A stretch of DNA of 47,802 nt, taken from Eubacteriales bacterium. GTDB taxonomy: Bacteria; Bacillota; Clostridia; Oscillospirales; Oscillospiraceae. Each line of letters opens with the position of its first letter. The first letter of the stretch is position 1. The stretch is taken from contig JAUMWI010000007.1 in the NCBI GenBank assembly GCA_030529725.1, forward strand, positions 1 to 47,802, read 5' to 3'. This document shows positions 34,014 through 41,484 of this stretch, piece after piece. The notes beneath the pieces were generated by a model. The model worked only from the letters and a program-made list of their open reading frames with translations, was not told the DNA's origin and ran no database searches. Both the position numbers and the translations under genes were made by a program.

Positions 34014-36776
34014 ATGACTCGAGATGAAAAGATTTTTAAGCTGGGTAAAGAGATTACTGACCGTGCAAAGGTCATTCTTGGCTTAGAAAAAATTACCACC
34101 GACTCTCCCGAATACTGGGGCATTGATTCTGGATTAAAATTCATCGGCAACAAGTACGGCCAGAACATCAGCGCGGATGCGCTGGATATGATGCTGTGCA
34201 TGAAAAAACGTGTGCCGGTCACACTTGCCCAGATGCAGAAAAAGACCGGCTTTGAAGCATCTTATCTGGAAAAGCTGCTGGAAGCTGTGTCCGATTGCGG
34301 CCTGGTAGAGTATAACTGGGAGAATCTGGACGGCAAGAATCCTAATCATGAGAAGCGCTGGATCCTGGATATGTTCGTGCCCGGCAGCGCCGAGCTGATG
34401 GTCATTCATTCTGACATCTGCGATGAGTTCCCCAAGACGGCGGACTTCTTTGAGCGCATGACCTATCTGCCCTTGGCGGGGCTGACCGAAATGGTACCTC
34501 CCGGAGGTGCCGGTATCGGTATGCATGTCATCCCCGTGGAGCAGGCGATCCCTGCCGAGAGCCAGTCTTTGGATATCGAGCATATCTCCCACTGGCTGAA
34601 AAAGTACGAGGGCCATTTGGGCGTATCTGTCTGCTCCTGCCGTAAGCAGCAGCGTATCCGTGACGAGGGCTCCGGCGATATTGAGGCCGACTGGTGCATC
34701 GGTATGGGCGAGTTCGCCGACTACTGCCGTGAAACCGGTAAGGGCCGCGATATTACTTACGAAGAGGCTATGGAGATCCTGAAAAAGGCAGAGGATCGAG
34801 GCTATGTACATCAGGTGACCAATATCGACGGCGAGAATAAGATTTTCGCCATCTGCAACTGCGCCGTCGGTGTATGTAACGCCCTGCGTACCTCTCAGCT
34901 GTTCAATACCCCGAATATGTCTCGCTCGGCTTATATTGCATCCAGTGACGCGACCAAGTGCACCGCCTGCGGCAAATGCGTGGAAACCTGCCCCGCCGGC
35001 GCAGTCCGTCTGGGTCAGAAGCTATGCACCGCCACCGGTCCTGTGGAATATCCCCATCAGGAACTGCCCGATGATGTGAAGTGGGGCGAGGAGAAGTGGA
35101 ACAAGAATTATCGCAACGAAAACGGCGTGATCCAGACCTGGCCTACCGGTACGGCACCCTGCAAGGTGGCCTGCCCGGCACATATTGCTGTGCAGGGTTA
35201 CATCAAGATGGCAAGCGAAGGCCGTTATAAGGACGCCCTGAAGCTCATCAAGAAGGACAATCCGTTCCCCGCCGTCTGCGGTTCTATCTGCCACAAGTAT
35301 TGCGAATCTGCCTGCACCCGCGGCACCGTGGATGAGGCTTTGGCTATTGATGAGATCAAGAAGTTTATCGCGGAGCAGGATCTGAAGGAAGAGCACCGCT
35401 ATGTGCCCGCAATGAACTCCTGCACCAGAAAACCTTTTGACCAGAAGATCGCCATTATCGGCAGCGGCCCTGCCGGCATGTCCTGTGCTTACTTCCTGGC
35501 CATCGAGGGCTACAAGCCGGTGGTATTTGAAAGGGAAGCGGCTCCCGGCGGTATGATGATGCACGGCATTCCCAACTTCCGTCTGGAAAAGGATGTTGTC
35601 AAGGCTGAAATCGACATCCTCAGGGAGATGGGTGTGGAGTTTAAGTGTGGCGTGGAAGTCGGCAAGGATGTGACCATCGACGAGCTGCGCGCTCAGGGCT
35701 TCAAGGGCTTCTTCGTGGCAGTGGGTCTGCAATCCGGCGGCAAGCTGAATATCCCCGGTGAGGACGCCGAGGGCGTCATGGCCGGTATCGACTTCATGAA
35801 GAATGTCAACATCGGCGGCGGTCAGCAGCTGCAGGGCAAGGTAGTCGTGATTGGCGGCGGTAATATCGGCGCCGATGTAGCCCGTACTGCGGTACGCAGC
35901 GGCGCTGAGAGCGTGACCCTGTACTGCCTGGAGGACTATGACGAAATGCCCATGGGCGAGGAAGACCGCAGTGCCTGCGAGGCGGACGGTATCACTATTC
36001 GTGCCGGCTGGGGTCAGACCGAGATTGTGGCAGCAGACGGCAAGTGCGCCGGCATCAGGTTCCGCAAGTGCGTCAGCGTGAAGGATGCCGCAGGCCACTT
36101 TGCTCCTGTATTTGACGATGATGTGACCGAGGAAGCTGAATGTGCTACTGTGCTGTACTGCATCGGACAGAAGGTGGATTGGAAGGACCTGCTGAAGGGT
36201 ACCAATGTTCAGTTTAACCGCAACGGTACTGCAAAGGCAGACGCGGTGACCTATCAGACCGATGAGCCCGACATCTTTGTGGGTGGCGACGTGTATAGCG
36301 GCCAGAAGTTCGTTATTGACGCTATTGCTGCAGGCCGTGAGGGTGCTGTGTCCCTGCACCGCTTTGTCAATAAGGGTCAGTCCCTGACTATTCACCGCAA
36401 TACCCGCCGGTTTGTGGAGCTGGATAAGAAGAATATCGTGCTTCCCGCTGAAAGCTTAAAGGTGCCTGCCCGCGCTGTGGTCAGCGTGGATCAGACCAAG
36501 GTCAGGACCATGTGCGATGAGCGCAAGACCTTTACCGAGGAGCAGATCAAGGCCGAGGCATCCCGCTGCCTGAGCTGCGGTCGCAGCGTGGTCGACCCCA
36601 ACAAGTGCATCGGCTGCGGTATCTGCACTACCAAGTGCGAATTCGATGCCATCCATCTCAGCCGTGAGCTGCCGGAATGCTCCAGAATGATCGCTGCCGA
36701 GGATAAGCTGAAAGCCATCGGTGCTTACGCTGCCAAGCGTGAGGTCAAGATCATCAAGAAGGCGCTGAAAAAGTAA
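34014..36776 (+). CDS. Large Fe-S/FAD/NAD(P) oxidoreductase (GltD-like core with flanking ferredoxin clusters)
   Basis: 920 residues. An N-terminal domain (1-300) has Cys pairs in VSVCSCRKQQ and CNCAVGVCNA; a 4Fe-4S motif CTACGKCVETCPAG is at 316-329. Next comes a GltD-like region with CKVACPAHIAVQGYIKM, the FAD motif IIGSGPAGMSCAYFLA (about 481) and the NAD(P) motif VIGGGNIGADVA (about 612). It ends with CLSCGRSVVDPNKCIGCGIC and CEF (about 852-880). The ATG at 34014 follows AGGAGGG by 11 bases. It probably moves electrons between NAD(P)H and a partner, perhaps the 2-hydroxyacyl-CoA-dehydratase-like protein encoded after hypA. Partner and substrate are inferred, not shown. It shares its core layout with the hydrogenase flavoprotein at 10026. 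Confidence 0.8.
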   Translation: MTRDEKIFKLGKEITDRAKVILGLEKITTDSPEYWGIDSGLKFIGNKYGQNISADALDMMLCMKKRVPVTLAQMQKKTGFEASYLEKLLEAVSDCGLVEYNWENLDGKNPNHEKRWILDMFVPGSAELMVIHSDICDEFPKTADFFERMTYLPLAGLTEMVPPGGAGIGMHVIPVEQAIPAESQSLDIEHISHWLKKYEGHLGVSVCSCRKQQRIRDEGSGDIEADWCIGMGEFADYCRETGKGRDITYEEAMEILKKAEDRGYVHQVTNIDGENKIFAICNCAVGVCNALRTSQLFNTPNMSRSAYIASSDATKCTACGKCVETCPAGAVRLGQKLCTATGPVEYPHQELPDDVKWGEEKWNKNYRNENGVIQTWPTGTAPCKVACPAHIAVQGYIKMASEGRYKDALKLIKKDNPFPAVCGSICHKYCESACTRGTVDEALAIDEIKKFIAEQDLKEEHRYVPAMNSCTRKPFDQKIAIIGSGPAGMSCAYFLAIEGYKPVVFEREAAPGGMMMHGIPNFRLEKDVVKAEIDILREMGVEFKCGVEVGKDVTIDELRAQGFKGFFVAVGLQSGGKLNIPGEDAEGVMAGIDFMKNVNIGGGQQLQGKVVVIGGGNIGADVARTAVRSGAESVTLYCLEDYDEMPMGEEDRSACEADGITIRAGWGQTEIVAADGKCAGIRFRKCVSVKDAAGHFAPVFDDDVTEEAECATVLYCIGQKVDWKDLLKGTNVQFNRNGTAKADAVTYQTDEPDIFVGGDVYSGQKFVIDAIAAGREGAVSLHRFVNKGQSLTIHRNTRRFVELDKKNIVLPAESLKVPARAVVSVDQTKVRTMCDERKTFTEEQIKAEASRCLSCGRSVVDPNKCIGCGICTTKCEFDAIHLSRELPECSRMIAAEDKLKAIGAYAAKREVKIIKKALKK

Positions 36777-36792
36777 ACAATTTTGTATTCTC

Positions 36793-36829
36793 GGAAAGTA
36801 GGCATGGTCTTTTACCATGCCTACTTTCC
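36793..36829 (+). other. Perfect 16-bp hairpin between the flavoprotein gene and hypA
   Basis: GGAAAGTAGGCATGGT (36793-36808), a loop of five bases (CTTTT) and the exact complement (36814-36829). There is no T-run after it, so it may be a transcript-stabilising or processing hairpin, or a weak terminator, rather than a strong stop. hypA starts 22 bases later. Confidence 0.75.
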
Positions 36830-36851
36830 AAATGAAACGGAAAGGAAACTT

Positions 36852-37196
36852 ATGCACGAGCTGAGTATTGTCACCTATGTGATCAAGCGGGTGGAAAAAC
36901 TGGCGGTGGAGCATAAACTGACCCGGATCGAGTCGGTCACGCTGGAGTTTGGCGAGGTTTCCGGTATTGTGCCGGAGTATCTGGTGGACTGCTGGGATTG
37001 GTATGCCAAAAAGACGCCGACTATTCAGGGTTCCAAGCTTCGCTATGAGATCATCCCTGCCATCACCTGGTGCAACAACTGTAAAAAAACCTATCCCACT
37101 GTGCAATACGGTAAGACCTGTCCTTATTGCGGCAGCGGTGAGACCTGGCTGCAGCAGGGGAATGAAATGAATATCAAGCAAATTGAGGCGTGTTAA
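36852..37196 (+). CDS. hypA: Nickel metallochaperone HypA
   Basis: 114 residues, the full family length. It begins MHELS, where His2 helps bind nickel, and carries the zinc site CNNC (Cys74, Cys77) and CPYC (Cys90, Cys93), ending with GNEMNIKQIEAC. HypA works with HypB to insert nickel into [NiFe] hydrogenase or other nickel enzymes. The ATG has GAAAGGAAA upstream; the frame is open 69 bases earlier, through the hairpin. Two hypB genes lie 1.3-2 kb downstream on the other strand. No HypC, HypD, HypE, HypF or hydrogenase subunit is in view. Confidence 0.94.
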   Translation: MHELSIVTYVIKRVEKLAVEHKLTRIESVTLEFGEVSGIVPEYLVDCWDWYAKKTPTIQGSKLRYEIIPAITWCNNCKKTYPTVQYGKTCPYCGSGETWLQQGNEMNIKQIEAC

Positions 37197-37225
37197 GTAA
37201 AAATGCCTGACACCATTCCCGCCGC

Positions 37226-38122
37226 TTGGAGCAGGAGAACGGTATTCCATGCTTCCAGTTGGCGGCACCTTTGCGTCACCGCGAGGACGATGTGCAGGAC
37301 TACGCGGCGCAGGAGATTCGCAACGCCATCGCTTTCATCGAGAAGCATACCGGCGAAAAGTGGGACTGGAATTACTATTTCGAGTGCGCAAAGCGTGTCA
37401 ATTTCGCCACCGAGTGCCGCTTGAACTGGCTCGACATGAACAAGACCGCTTATCCCCAGATTTTCGGCTCCAATCTGGCGCTTTATACCGAAACCAACTA
37501 CATGGCCATCTGCGGTAAGGTCAAGGAATTTGAGGAGGCTGACCGCAAGCTGTCCAAGCTGGCAGAGCAGGCCTACGTTGCCAAAAAGCGTGCAGCCAAG
37601 GAATACCGCCACCGTGCCATCGTGTGGGGCGTGCAGTCCCATTTCTATATGGACTTCCTGCTGTGGCTGCAGAACTGCTGGGGCATCGTGCCGCTGACGG
37701 ATATGCTGTCCATGGTGTCTACGAGAAAGCTTGCCACGGAAAATACACCCGAAGGCAGGGAACAGGCCATCTACGACATGGCTTGGCTGACCGAAAACAT
37801 GATCATGCGTAACCGTACCCACGGCGGCTATAAGGTGCTTTTGAACGAGCTTTGGGAGTACTGTCAGGAGTTCAACGCCGATATGGTCATCCTATGGGAG
37901 CATATGAGCTGCAAGGCTTTGAACGGTATGCACGGTCAGTTTGAGGAAAAGGCTCGTGAGTTGGGCATCAATCTTGTCTGGGTCACTCACGATCTGTTCG
38001 ATCCTCGCGTGGTGTCCCGTCAGGGCGTGCGTGAACAGATTAACAGCTATATGCGTACCGTCATGCGGGAAGAGCCCCTTGATCCCTCTTTGGAAGTCCT
38101 GCCCGATGAGCAGTCCTGGTAA
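37226..38122 (+). CDS. 2-hydroxyacyl-CoA dehydratase/benzoyl-CoA-reductase family protein, 5'-truncated
   Basis: 298 residues are open from a TTG at 37226. The C-terminal half is typical of HgdB/BcrB/DCCP-like Fe-S proteins: WEHMSCKALNGMHGQFEEKA and VWVTHDLFDPRVVSRQGVRE. The frame begins within what is normally the middle of the protein (LEQENGIPCFQLAAPLRHRE); the N-terminal part of 100 or more residues with the first cluster cysteines is missing. A TGA stands six codons upstream and no ribosome site precedes the TTG. An ATG at 37203 starts another frame. A 5' deletion is the simplest reading, so it may be a pseudogene. Intact relatives bind [4Fe-4S] or double-cubane clusters. Confidence 0.7.
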   Translation: MEQENGIPCFQLAAPLRHREDDVQDYAAQEIRNAIAFIEKHTGEKWDWNYYFECAKRVNFATECRLNWLDMNKTAYPQIFGSNLALYTETNYMAICGKVKEFEEADRKLSKLAEQAYVAKKRAAKEYRHRAIVWGVQSHFYMDFLLWLQNCWGIVPLTDMLSMVSTRKLATENTPEGREQAIYDMAWLTENMIMRNRTHGGYKVLLNELWEYCQEFNADMVILWEHMSCKALNGMHGQFEEKARELGINLVWVTHDLFDPRVVSRQGVREQINSYMRTVMREEPLDPSLEVLPDEQSW

Positions 38123-38143
38123 GTGAGAAAGGAGAAATTGACC

Positions 38144-38311
38144 ATGTTAATGCTTCGTAAGATCTTGCTCAAGCTGCTGCTTGTGATTTTTGTCCTGTTT
38201 GCCGCAACATTTACGGTGTATTTCTTCAATCTCGATATGAAGCTAACCGCCCTGATCGAGCCGTGGCTATTAAAGCACTACGATAAGATTGAGCGCGATA
38301 CACATTTGTAA
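38144..38311 (+). CDS. Small single-pass membrane protein
   Basis: 55 residues: a basic start (MLMLRKILLK), one hydrophobic helix (LLLVIFVLFAATFTVYFF, about 11-28), then a polar tail ending KHYDKIERDTHL. AAAGGAG stands nine bases before the ATG at 38144. The ribosome site and position, 21 bases after the dehydratase-like gene, support a real gene. I vaguely recall similar short proteins (NLD...KHYD...RD) in Clostridia but cannot name a function. Confidence 0.65.
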   Translation: MLMLRKILLKLLLVIFVLFAATFTVYFFNLDMKLTALIEPWLLKHYDKIERDTHL

Positions 38312-38378
38312 TTGCTATGCAGCGTTTCCAAACCGCATAAACAAGATAATTTCATGTGGGCGGAAGTTCCGCGAATTT

Positions 38379-38406
38379 GAGCGCATGTTTTTGAAAACAT
38401 GCGCTC
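38379..38406. terminator. Convergent hairpin between the hypA and hypB units
   Basis: A perfect 13-bp inverted repeat, GAGCGCATGTTTT and its complement, has a 2-base centre and lies between converging genes. The flanks are A/T-rich but without a long T-run, so it is a probable bidirectional terminator. Confidence 0.6.
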
Positions 38407-38446
38407 AAAAATTTGCAAAAGTCCATATATCGCCTGTACGGCTCCG

Positions 38447-39139
38447 TCAGCCGTCTGTCAAAGGGGCTTTGATGCCGCCGATTTCGCCTTTTATCCAATC
38501 CGCCACCGCATCCAGGCCCTCACCGGTCTTGGCGCTGATGGGGAAGATCACCGTATCCGGGCGGAGAGCGCGGAGTCTCTGTTCCGCTTTTTCAAAGTCA
38601 AAGTCAAAATAATCCAGGGCATCGATCTTGTTGATAAGCACAACGTCGCTGACCGTAAACATCAGCGGATATTTCAGCGGCTTGTCATCGCCTTCGGTTA
38701 TGCTCCACAGCATGACGTTTTTGTGGGCGCCGGTGTCAAATTCCGCAGGGCACACCATGTTGCCGATATTTTCCAGAATCAGCAGATCCAGATCGTCCGT
38801 TCCGTATTCCCGAAGGGCTTGGGCCGTCATGTCCGCATCAATGTGGCACAGACCGCCGTTATGAATCTGCATCGCCCTGATTCCGGTGGCGTCCGCAACT
38901 TTCTGAGCATCCAGCGACGACCGGATATCCACGTCCATGACGCCGATGCGGAACTCCTCCTTGAGCCTGTTGATCAGGGCTGCCAGGGTCGTCGTCTTTC
39001 CCGCCCCGGGGCCGGACATGAAGTTGAGAAACAGGGTTCCGTTCCCGGTCATCCGCGCCCGGTTGGCCGCCGCCTGAATGTCATTCTGAGCAAAAACGTT
39101 TTCTTCTACCTTTATAACCCGGACTTCACTCATTTCCAT
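38447..39139 (-). CDS. hypB: Nickel-handling GTPase HypB, copy 1
   Basis: 230 residues. A SIMIBI-class GTPase that passes nickel to target enzymes with HypA. The P-loop is SGPGAGKTT (42-50), switch residues lie in MDVDIRSSLDA, the metal site at the dimer face is CH (98-99) plus Cys130 (MVCPAEFD), and the base-specificity motif is NKID. It lacks the N-terminal His-rich nickel store of some homologues. The ATG at 39139 lies inside the upstream hypB copy (14-base overlap), so both are made together. Copy 1 is clearly diverged from copy 2. Confidence 0.93.
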   Translation of the reverse strand: MEMSEVRVIKVEENVFAQNDIQAAANRARMTGNGTLFLNFMSGPGAGKTTTLAALINRLKEEFRIGVMDVDIRSSLDAQKVADATGIRAMQIHNGGLCHIDADMTAQALREYGTDDLDLLILENIGNMVCPAEFDTGAHKNVMLWSITEGDDKPLKYPLMFTVSDVVLINKIDALDYFDFDFEKAEQRLRALRPDTVIFPISAKTGEGLDAVADWIKGEIGGIKAPLTDG

Positions 39140-39791
39140 TCCACTCTTTCACATAGTTTATCAGGTATTCCGCCAGTTCCTTTACGCCCTCGCCTGTTTT
39201 TGCGGAGACATAAAACATCCGTATACCGGGATTCAACTCCCTGACATACTTCTCAACCCGCTCCCGGCTGAAATCGAATGCCGGCATGGTGTCGATCTTG
39301 TTGATGACCATCACGTCGCTGGTTTGGTATACCAGAGGATATTTTGCCGGCTTGTCATCGCCTTCGGGGACGCTGAGGATCGTCATGTTCAGCGCGGCTC
39401 CTGTGTCGAATTCGGCGGGGCAGACCAGATTGCCGATATTTTCCAGAACGATGAGGTCCAGATCGTCCCTGCCGAAAGCCCGTATCCCCTGACGGGTCAT
39501 ATCCGCGTCCAGATGGCACATGCCGCCCGTGTGCAGCTGGATTGAGGGGATCCCTGCCGCAAGAATCGTTCGGGCGTCCACATCGGAGTCGATGTCCGCT
39601 TCCATTACGCCCCATCGGATGATGTCATGGAAATATCGGTCAAGCGCCAGAAGGGTGCTCGTCTTACCGCTTCCCGGGCTCGACATCAAATTCAACAGGC
39701 ATATTTTTTTGCTTTTCAGCTCCTGCCGGAGGACCTCCGCATCCGCGTTGTTGTCCTCCAGAACGGTTTCTTTAAGCTCAACAATATCCAT
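39126..39791 (-). CDS. hypB: Nickel-handling GTPase HypB, copy 2 (upstream gene)
   Basis: 221 residues, homologous along its whole length to the following gene: P-loop SSPGSGKTS (37-45), MEADIDSDVDA, metal ligands CH (92-93) and Cys124 (LVCPAEFD), and NKID. All nucleotide- and metal-binding residues are kept, so both copies could be active. AAAGGTGG lies about 13 bases upstream of the ATG. Two hypB genes in tandem, without other hyp genes, is unusual. They may form a heterodimer or serve different nickel enzymes. Confidence 0.92.
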   Translation of the reverse strand: MDIVELKETVLEDNNADAEVLRQELKSKKICLLNLMSSPGSGKTSTLLALDRYFHDIIRWGVMEADIDSDVDARTILAAGIPSIQLHTGGMCHLDADMTRQGIRAFGRDDLDLIVLENIGNLVCPAEFDTGAALNMTILSVPEGDDKPAKYPLVYQTSDVMVINKIDTMPAFDFSRERVEKYVRELNPGIRMFYVSAKTGEGVKELAEYLINYVKEWNGNE

Positions 39792-40374
39792 TTTACCCGT
39801 CAGTCCACCTTTCTTTTATTCTCTTTATCTGCATCGCCCTTCGGGCTTGCGCATCGGGCGTTTTTTCCTGCGCTTCGTTTGCCGATGAAGCAACACTGTT
39901 TTCAAATTCTACCAGTTGATTACTGTTCATCTTATACGTACAGCATAGCATATCGTTTGATATGTTTCAAGAAACTGCAGTCAATTTATACAGCATGGAA
40001 CAATGTGATAAGTGTCTCGTTGACCTGACCGTGAAAATGGGATACGAGGGGCAGAGGAGAATGTCGATGGGCGGTATCAAATCATCGAATTGGAACAATC
40101 TTCAAATCGGAGCAGATAGATCCCCAAAACCGGCATTTTTGTGCAGCTATTCAGCCACACAAAAATGCTTCGGCAATACATGATGCAGTTTAAAAACAAT
40201 AATGCTAATGTTGCTCCTGCGATAGGAAGGATCATACGGTGCATATCGAGATACAAAAGCAACATTGCTTTCAGCCAAAACATACCAGACTCCTTTTTGC
40301 ATACCTGCGGCGGAATTCGGCAAAGCTACCGTTGCGATACCCAAATCACACAAATCAAAAAGGAGTAAACAATT
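39792..40374. other. Intergenic region between hypB and the SASP gene
   Basis: About 580 bases of mixed composition. Near 39836-39862 there is a short repeat-rich patch (CGCCCTTCGGGC, GCGCATCGGGCG). At 40132-40168 a stem GCATTTTTGTG with CACAAAAATGC could be a hairpin. One small minus frame (40077-40283) has a good ribosome site; see its entry. No RNA gene was recognised. Confidence 0.45.
40077..40283 (-). CDS. Possible small hydrophobic protein
   Basis: 68 residues starting MFWLKAMLLLYLDMHRMILP, with a hydrophobic stretch (about 18-37) and a basic, Cys-containing tail. AAAAAGGAG stands six bases before the ATG at 40283, better than chance. Its coding region contains the hairpin at 40132-40168, and codon use is not clearly coding. 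Unrecognised and uncertain; it could resemble small membrane peptides of toxin type, but nothing confirms that. Confidence 0.3.
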   Translation of the reverse strand: MFWLKAMLLLYLDMHRMILPIAGATLALLFLNCIMYCRSIFVWLNSCTKMPVLGIYLLRFEDCSNSMI

Positions 40375-40572
40375 ATGTCCAGCAAGAACAGCAATCGTAT
40401 CAACGTTCCCGAAGCACGCGCTGCCATGGATAAGTTCAAGATGGAAGCTGCTTCCGAAGTCGGCGTTAACCTCAAGGAAGGTTACAACGGCGACCTGACC
40501 TCCCGCGAGGCCGGCTCTGTCGGCGGCCAGATGGTCAAGAAGATGATCGAGTCCTACGAGAAGAGCCTGTAA
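40375..40572 (+). CDS. Alpha/beta-type small acid-soluble spore protein
   Basis: 65 residues. Family marks are NRINVPEARAAMDKFKMEAA, where Glu-Ala is the likely germination-protease cleavage site, SEVGVNLKEGYNGDLTSREA and GSVGGQMVKKMIESYEKSL. Such proteins coat spore DNA, protect it from damage and supply amino acids on germination. AAAAAGGAG lies nine bases upstream of the ATG. Expression would normally be by forespore sigma-G; only a -35-like TGCATA (40298-40303) is seen, without a convincing -10. A partial copy lies at 31828. Confidence 0.93.
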   Translation: MSSKNSNRINVPEARAAMDKFKMEAASEVGVNLKEGYNGDLTSREAGSVGGQMVKKMIESYEKSL

Positions 40573-40595
40573 AAAAGGAATTTCTCAAAGCGAAA

Positions 40596-40627
40596 GGAAC
40601 GCTGCCGAAGGGCGGCGTTCCTTTTTT
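40596..40627 (+). terminator. Rho-independent terminator of the SASP gene
   Basis: GGAACGCTGCC and GGCGGCGTTCC (with one G-T pair) form the stem, followed by TTTTTT. It begins 24 bases after the stop codon. Confidence 0.9.
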
Positions 40628-40837
40628 GAATAAATTCACGCGCCATCGGCGGTATTCCTTTGCGCGAAAGAACGCTGCCGATGGCGCAAAAGGGGAAGTG
40701 ATGCGAACGTTTTTGCCGCATTGCCTGCCCTTGCAGTTATTCTGTACGATTTTTCTGCGAAAATACGCTGTTGCTTTTCAAAATAATATGATATACTAAA
40801 TCAAATGATTTTTCATTCGACAGGGAGGTGCAGAGCA

Positions 40838-41389
40838 ATGCAGGTACTTGCCCACTTCAGAACGATCACGCATCACCGCCATCTGGTATGCGCATACTGT
40901 TTTCGACTTGGACTCTACCGTCAGGGCTTGCTGCACGATTTGAGTAAATACAGCCCTTTTGAATTCTGGCGCGGTGCAAAGTATTACCAGGGGTATCGCA
41001 GCCCAAATGACGCCGAACGCAAGGCAAACGGCGTGTCACTTGCCTGGCTGCACCACAAAGGACGCAACCGCCACCATTTTGAGTACTGGATCGACTACTG
41101 CATCGGCGAGGACGGAAAGGTCTATATGGGCGGATGCAGGATGCCGCTTCGTTATGTGGCGGAGATGTTCTGTGACCGGATTGCCGCGTGCAGGACATAT
41201 CTGAAGGAGAACTATACCGATTCAGCACCTTATGATTATTACATTCGCTCGAAAACACATATCCTCATCCACCCGGAAACCAGCGACCGGATCGAAGAAA
41301 TGCTTCTTGTGCTCAAGGAGCAGGGAGAGGAAGCGGCATTTGCTCATGTGCGTAATCTGCTGAAAAACGAAGGAAAAACTGCAAGATGA
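40838..41389 (+). CDS. DUF5662 family protein
   Basis: 183 residues. From memory this is the DUF5662 family of Firmicutes: FRTITHHRHLVCAYCFRLGL, LLHDLSKYSPFEFWRGAKYY, SLAWLHHKGRNRHHFEYWID and MPLRYVAEMFCDRIAACRTY. Paired His and the HDLSKY motif suggest a metal-binding, possibly HD-like helical domain; some databases label it catalase without support. The ATG at 40838 has GGAGG nine bases upstream; the frame is open 33 bases earlier. A -10-like TATACT at 40792 may belong to its promoter. Function unknown. Confidence 0.82.
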   Translation: MQVLAHFRTITHHRHLVCAYCFRLGLYRQGLLHDLSKYSPFEFWRGAKYYQGYRSPNDAERKANGVSLAWLHHKGRNRHHFEYWIDYCIGEDGKVYMGGCRMPLRYVAEMFCDRIAACRTYLKENYTDSAPYDYYIRSKTHILIHPETSDRIEEMLLVLKEQGEEAAFAHVRNLLKNEGKTAR

Positions 41390-41419
41390 CAAAAAGTATT
41401 CCTTTTTTCTGCATTTCCC

Positions 41420-41448
41420 TTGCAAAAATACTGTTATAAGAGTACAAT
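41420..41448 (+). promoter_or_regulatory. Promoter of the radical SAM gene
   Basis: TTGCAA (41420-41425) and TACAAT (41443-41448) with 17 bases between, ending 36 bases before the start codon. Confidence 0.65.
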
Positions 41449-41484
41449 AGTAAACGATTTTTTGAAGAGGACGGAACCGCTTTT

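Noticed and set aside
35022..36395. A 457-codon minus-strand frame
   Set aside because: Mirror of the Fe-S flavoprotein; the plus strand has all cofactor motifs.
40298..40330. Sigma-G promoter of the SASP gene
   Set aside because: TGCATA is a fair -35, but no CATnnTA-like -10 stands at the right distance.
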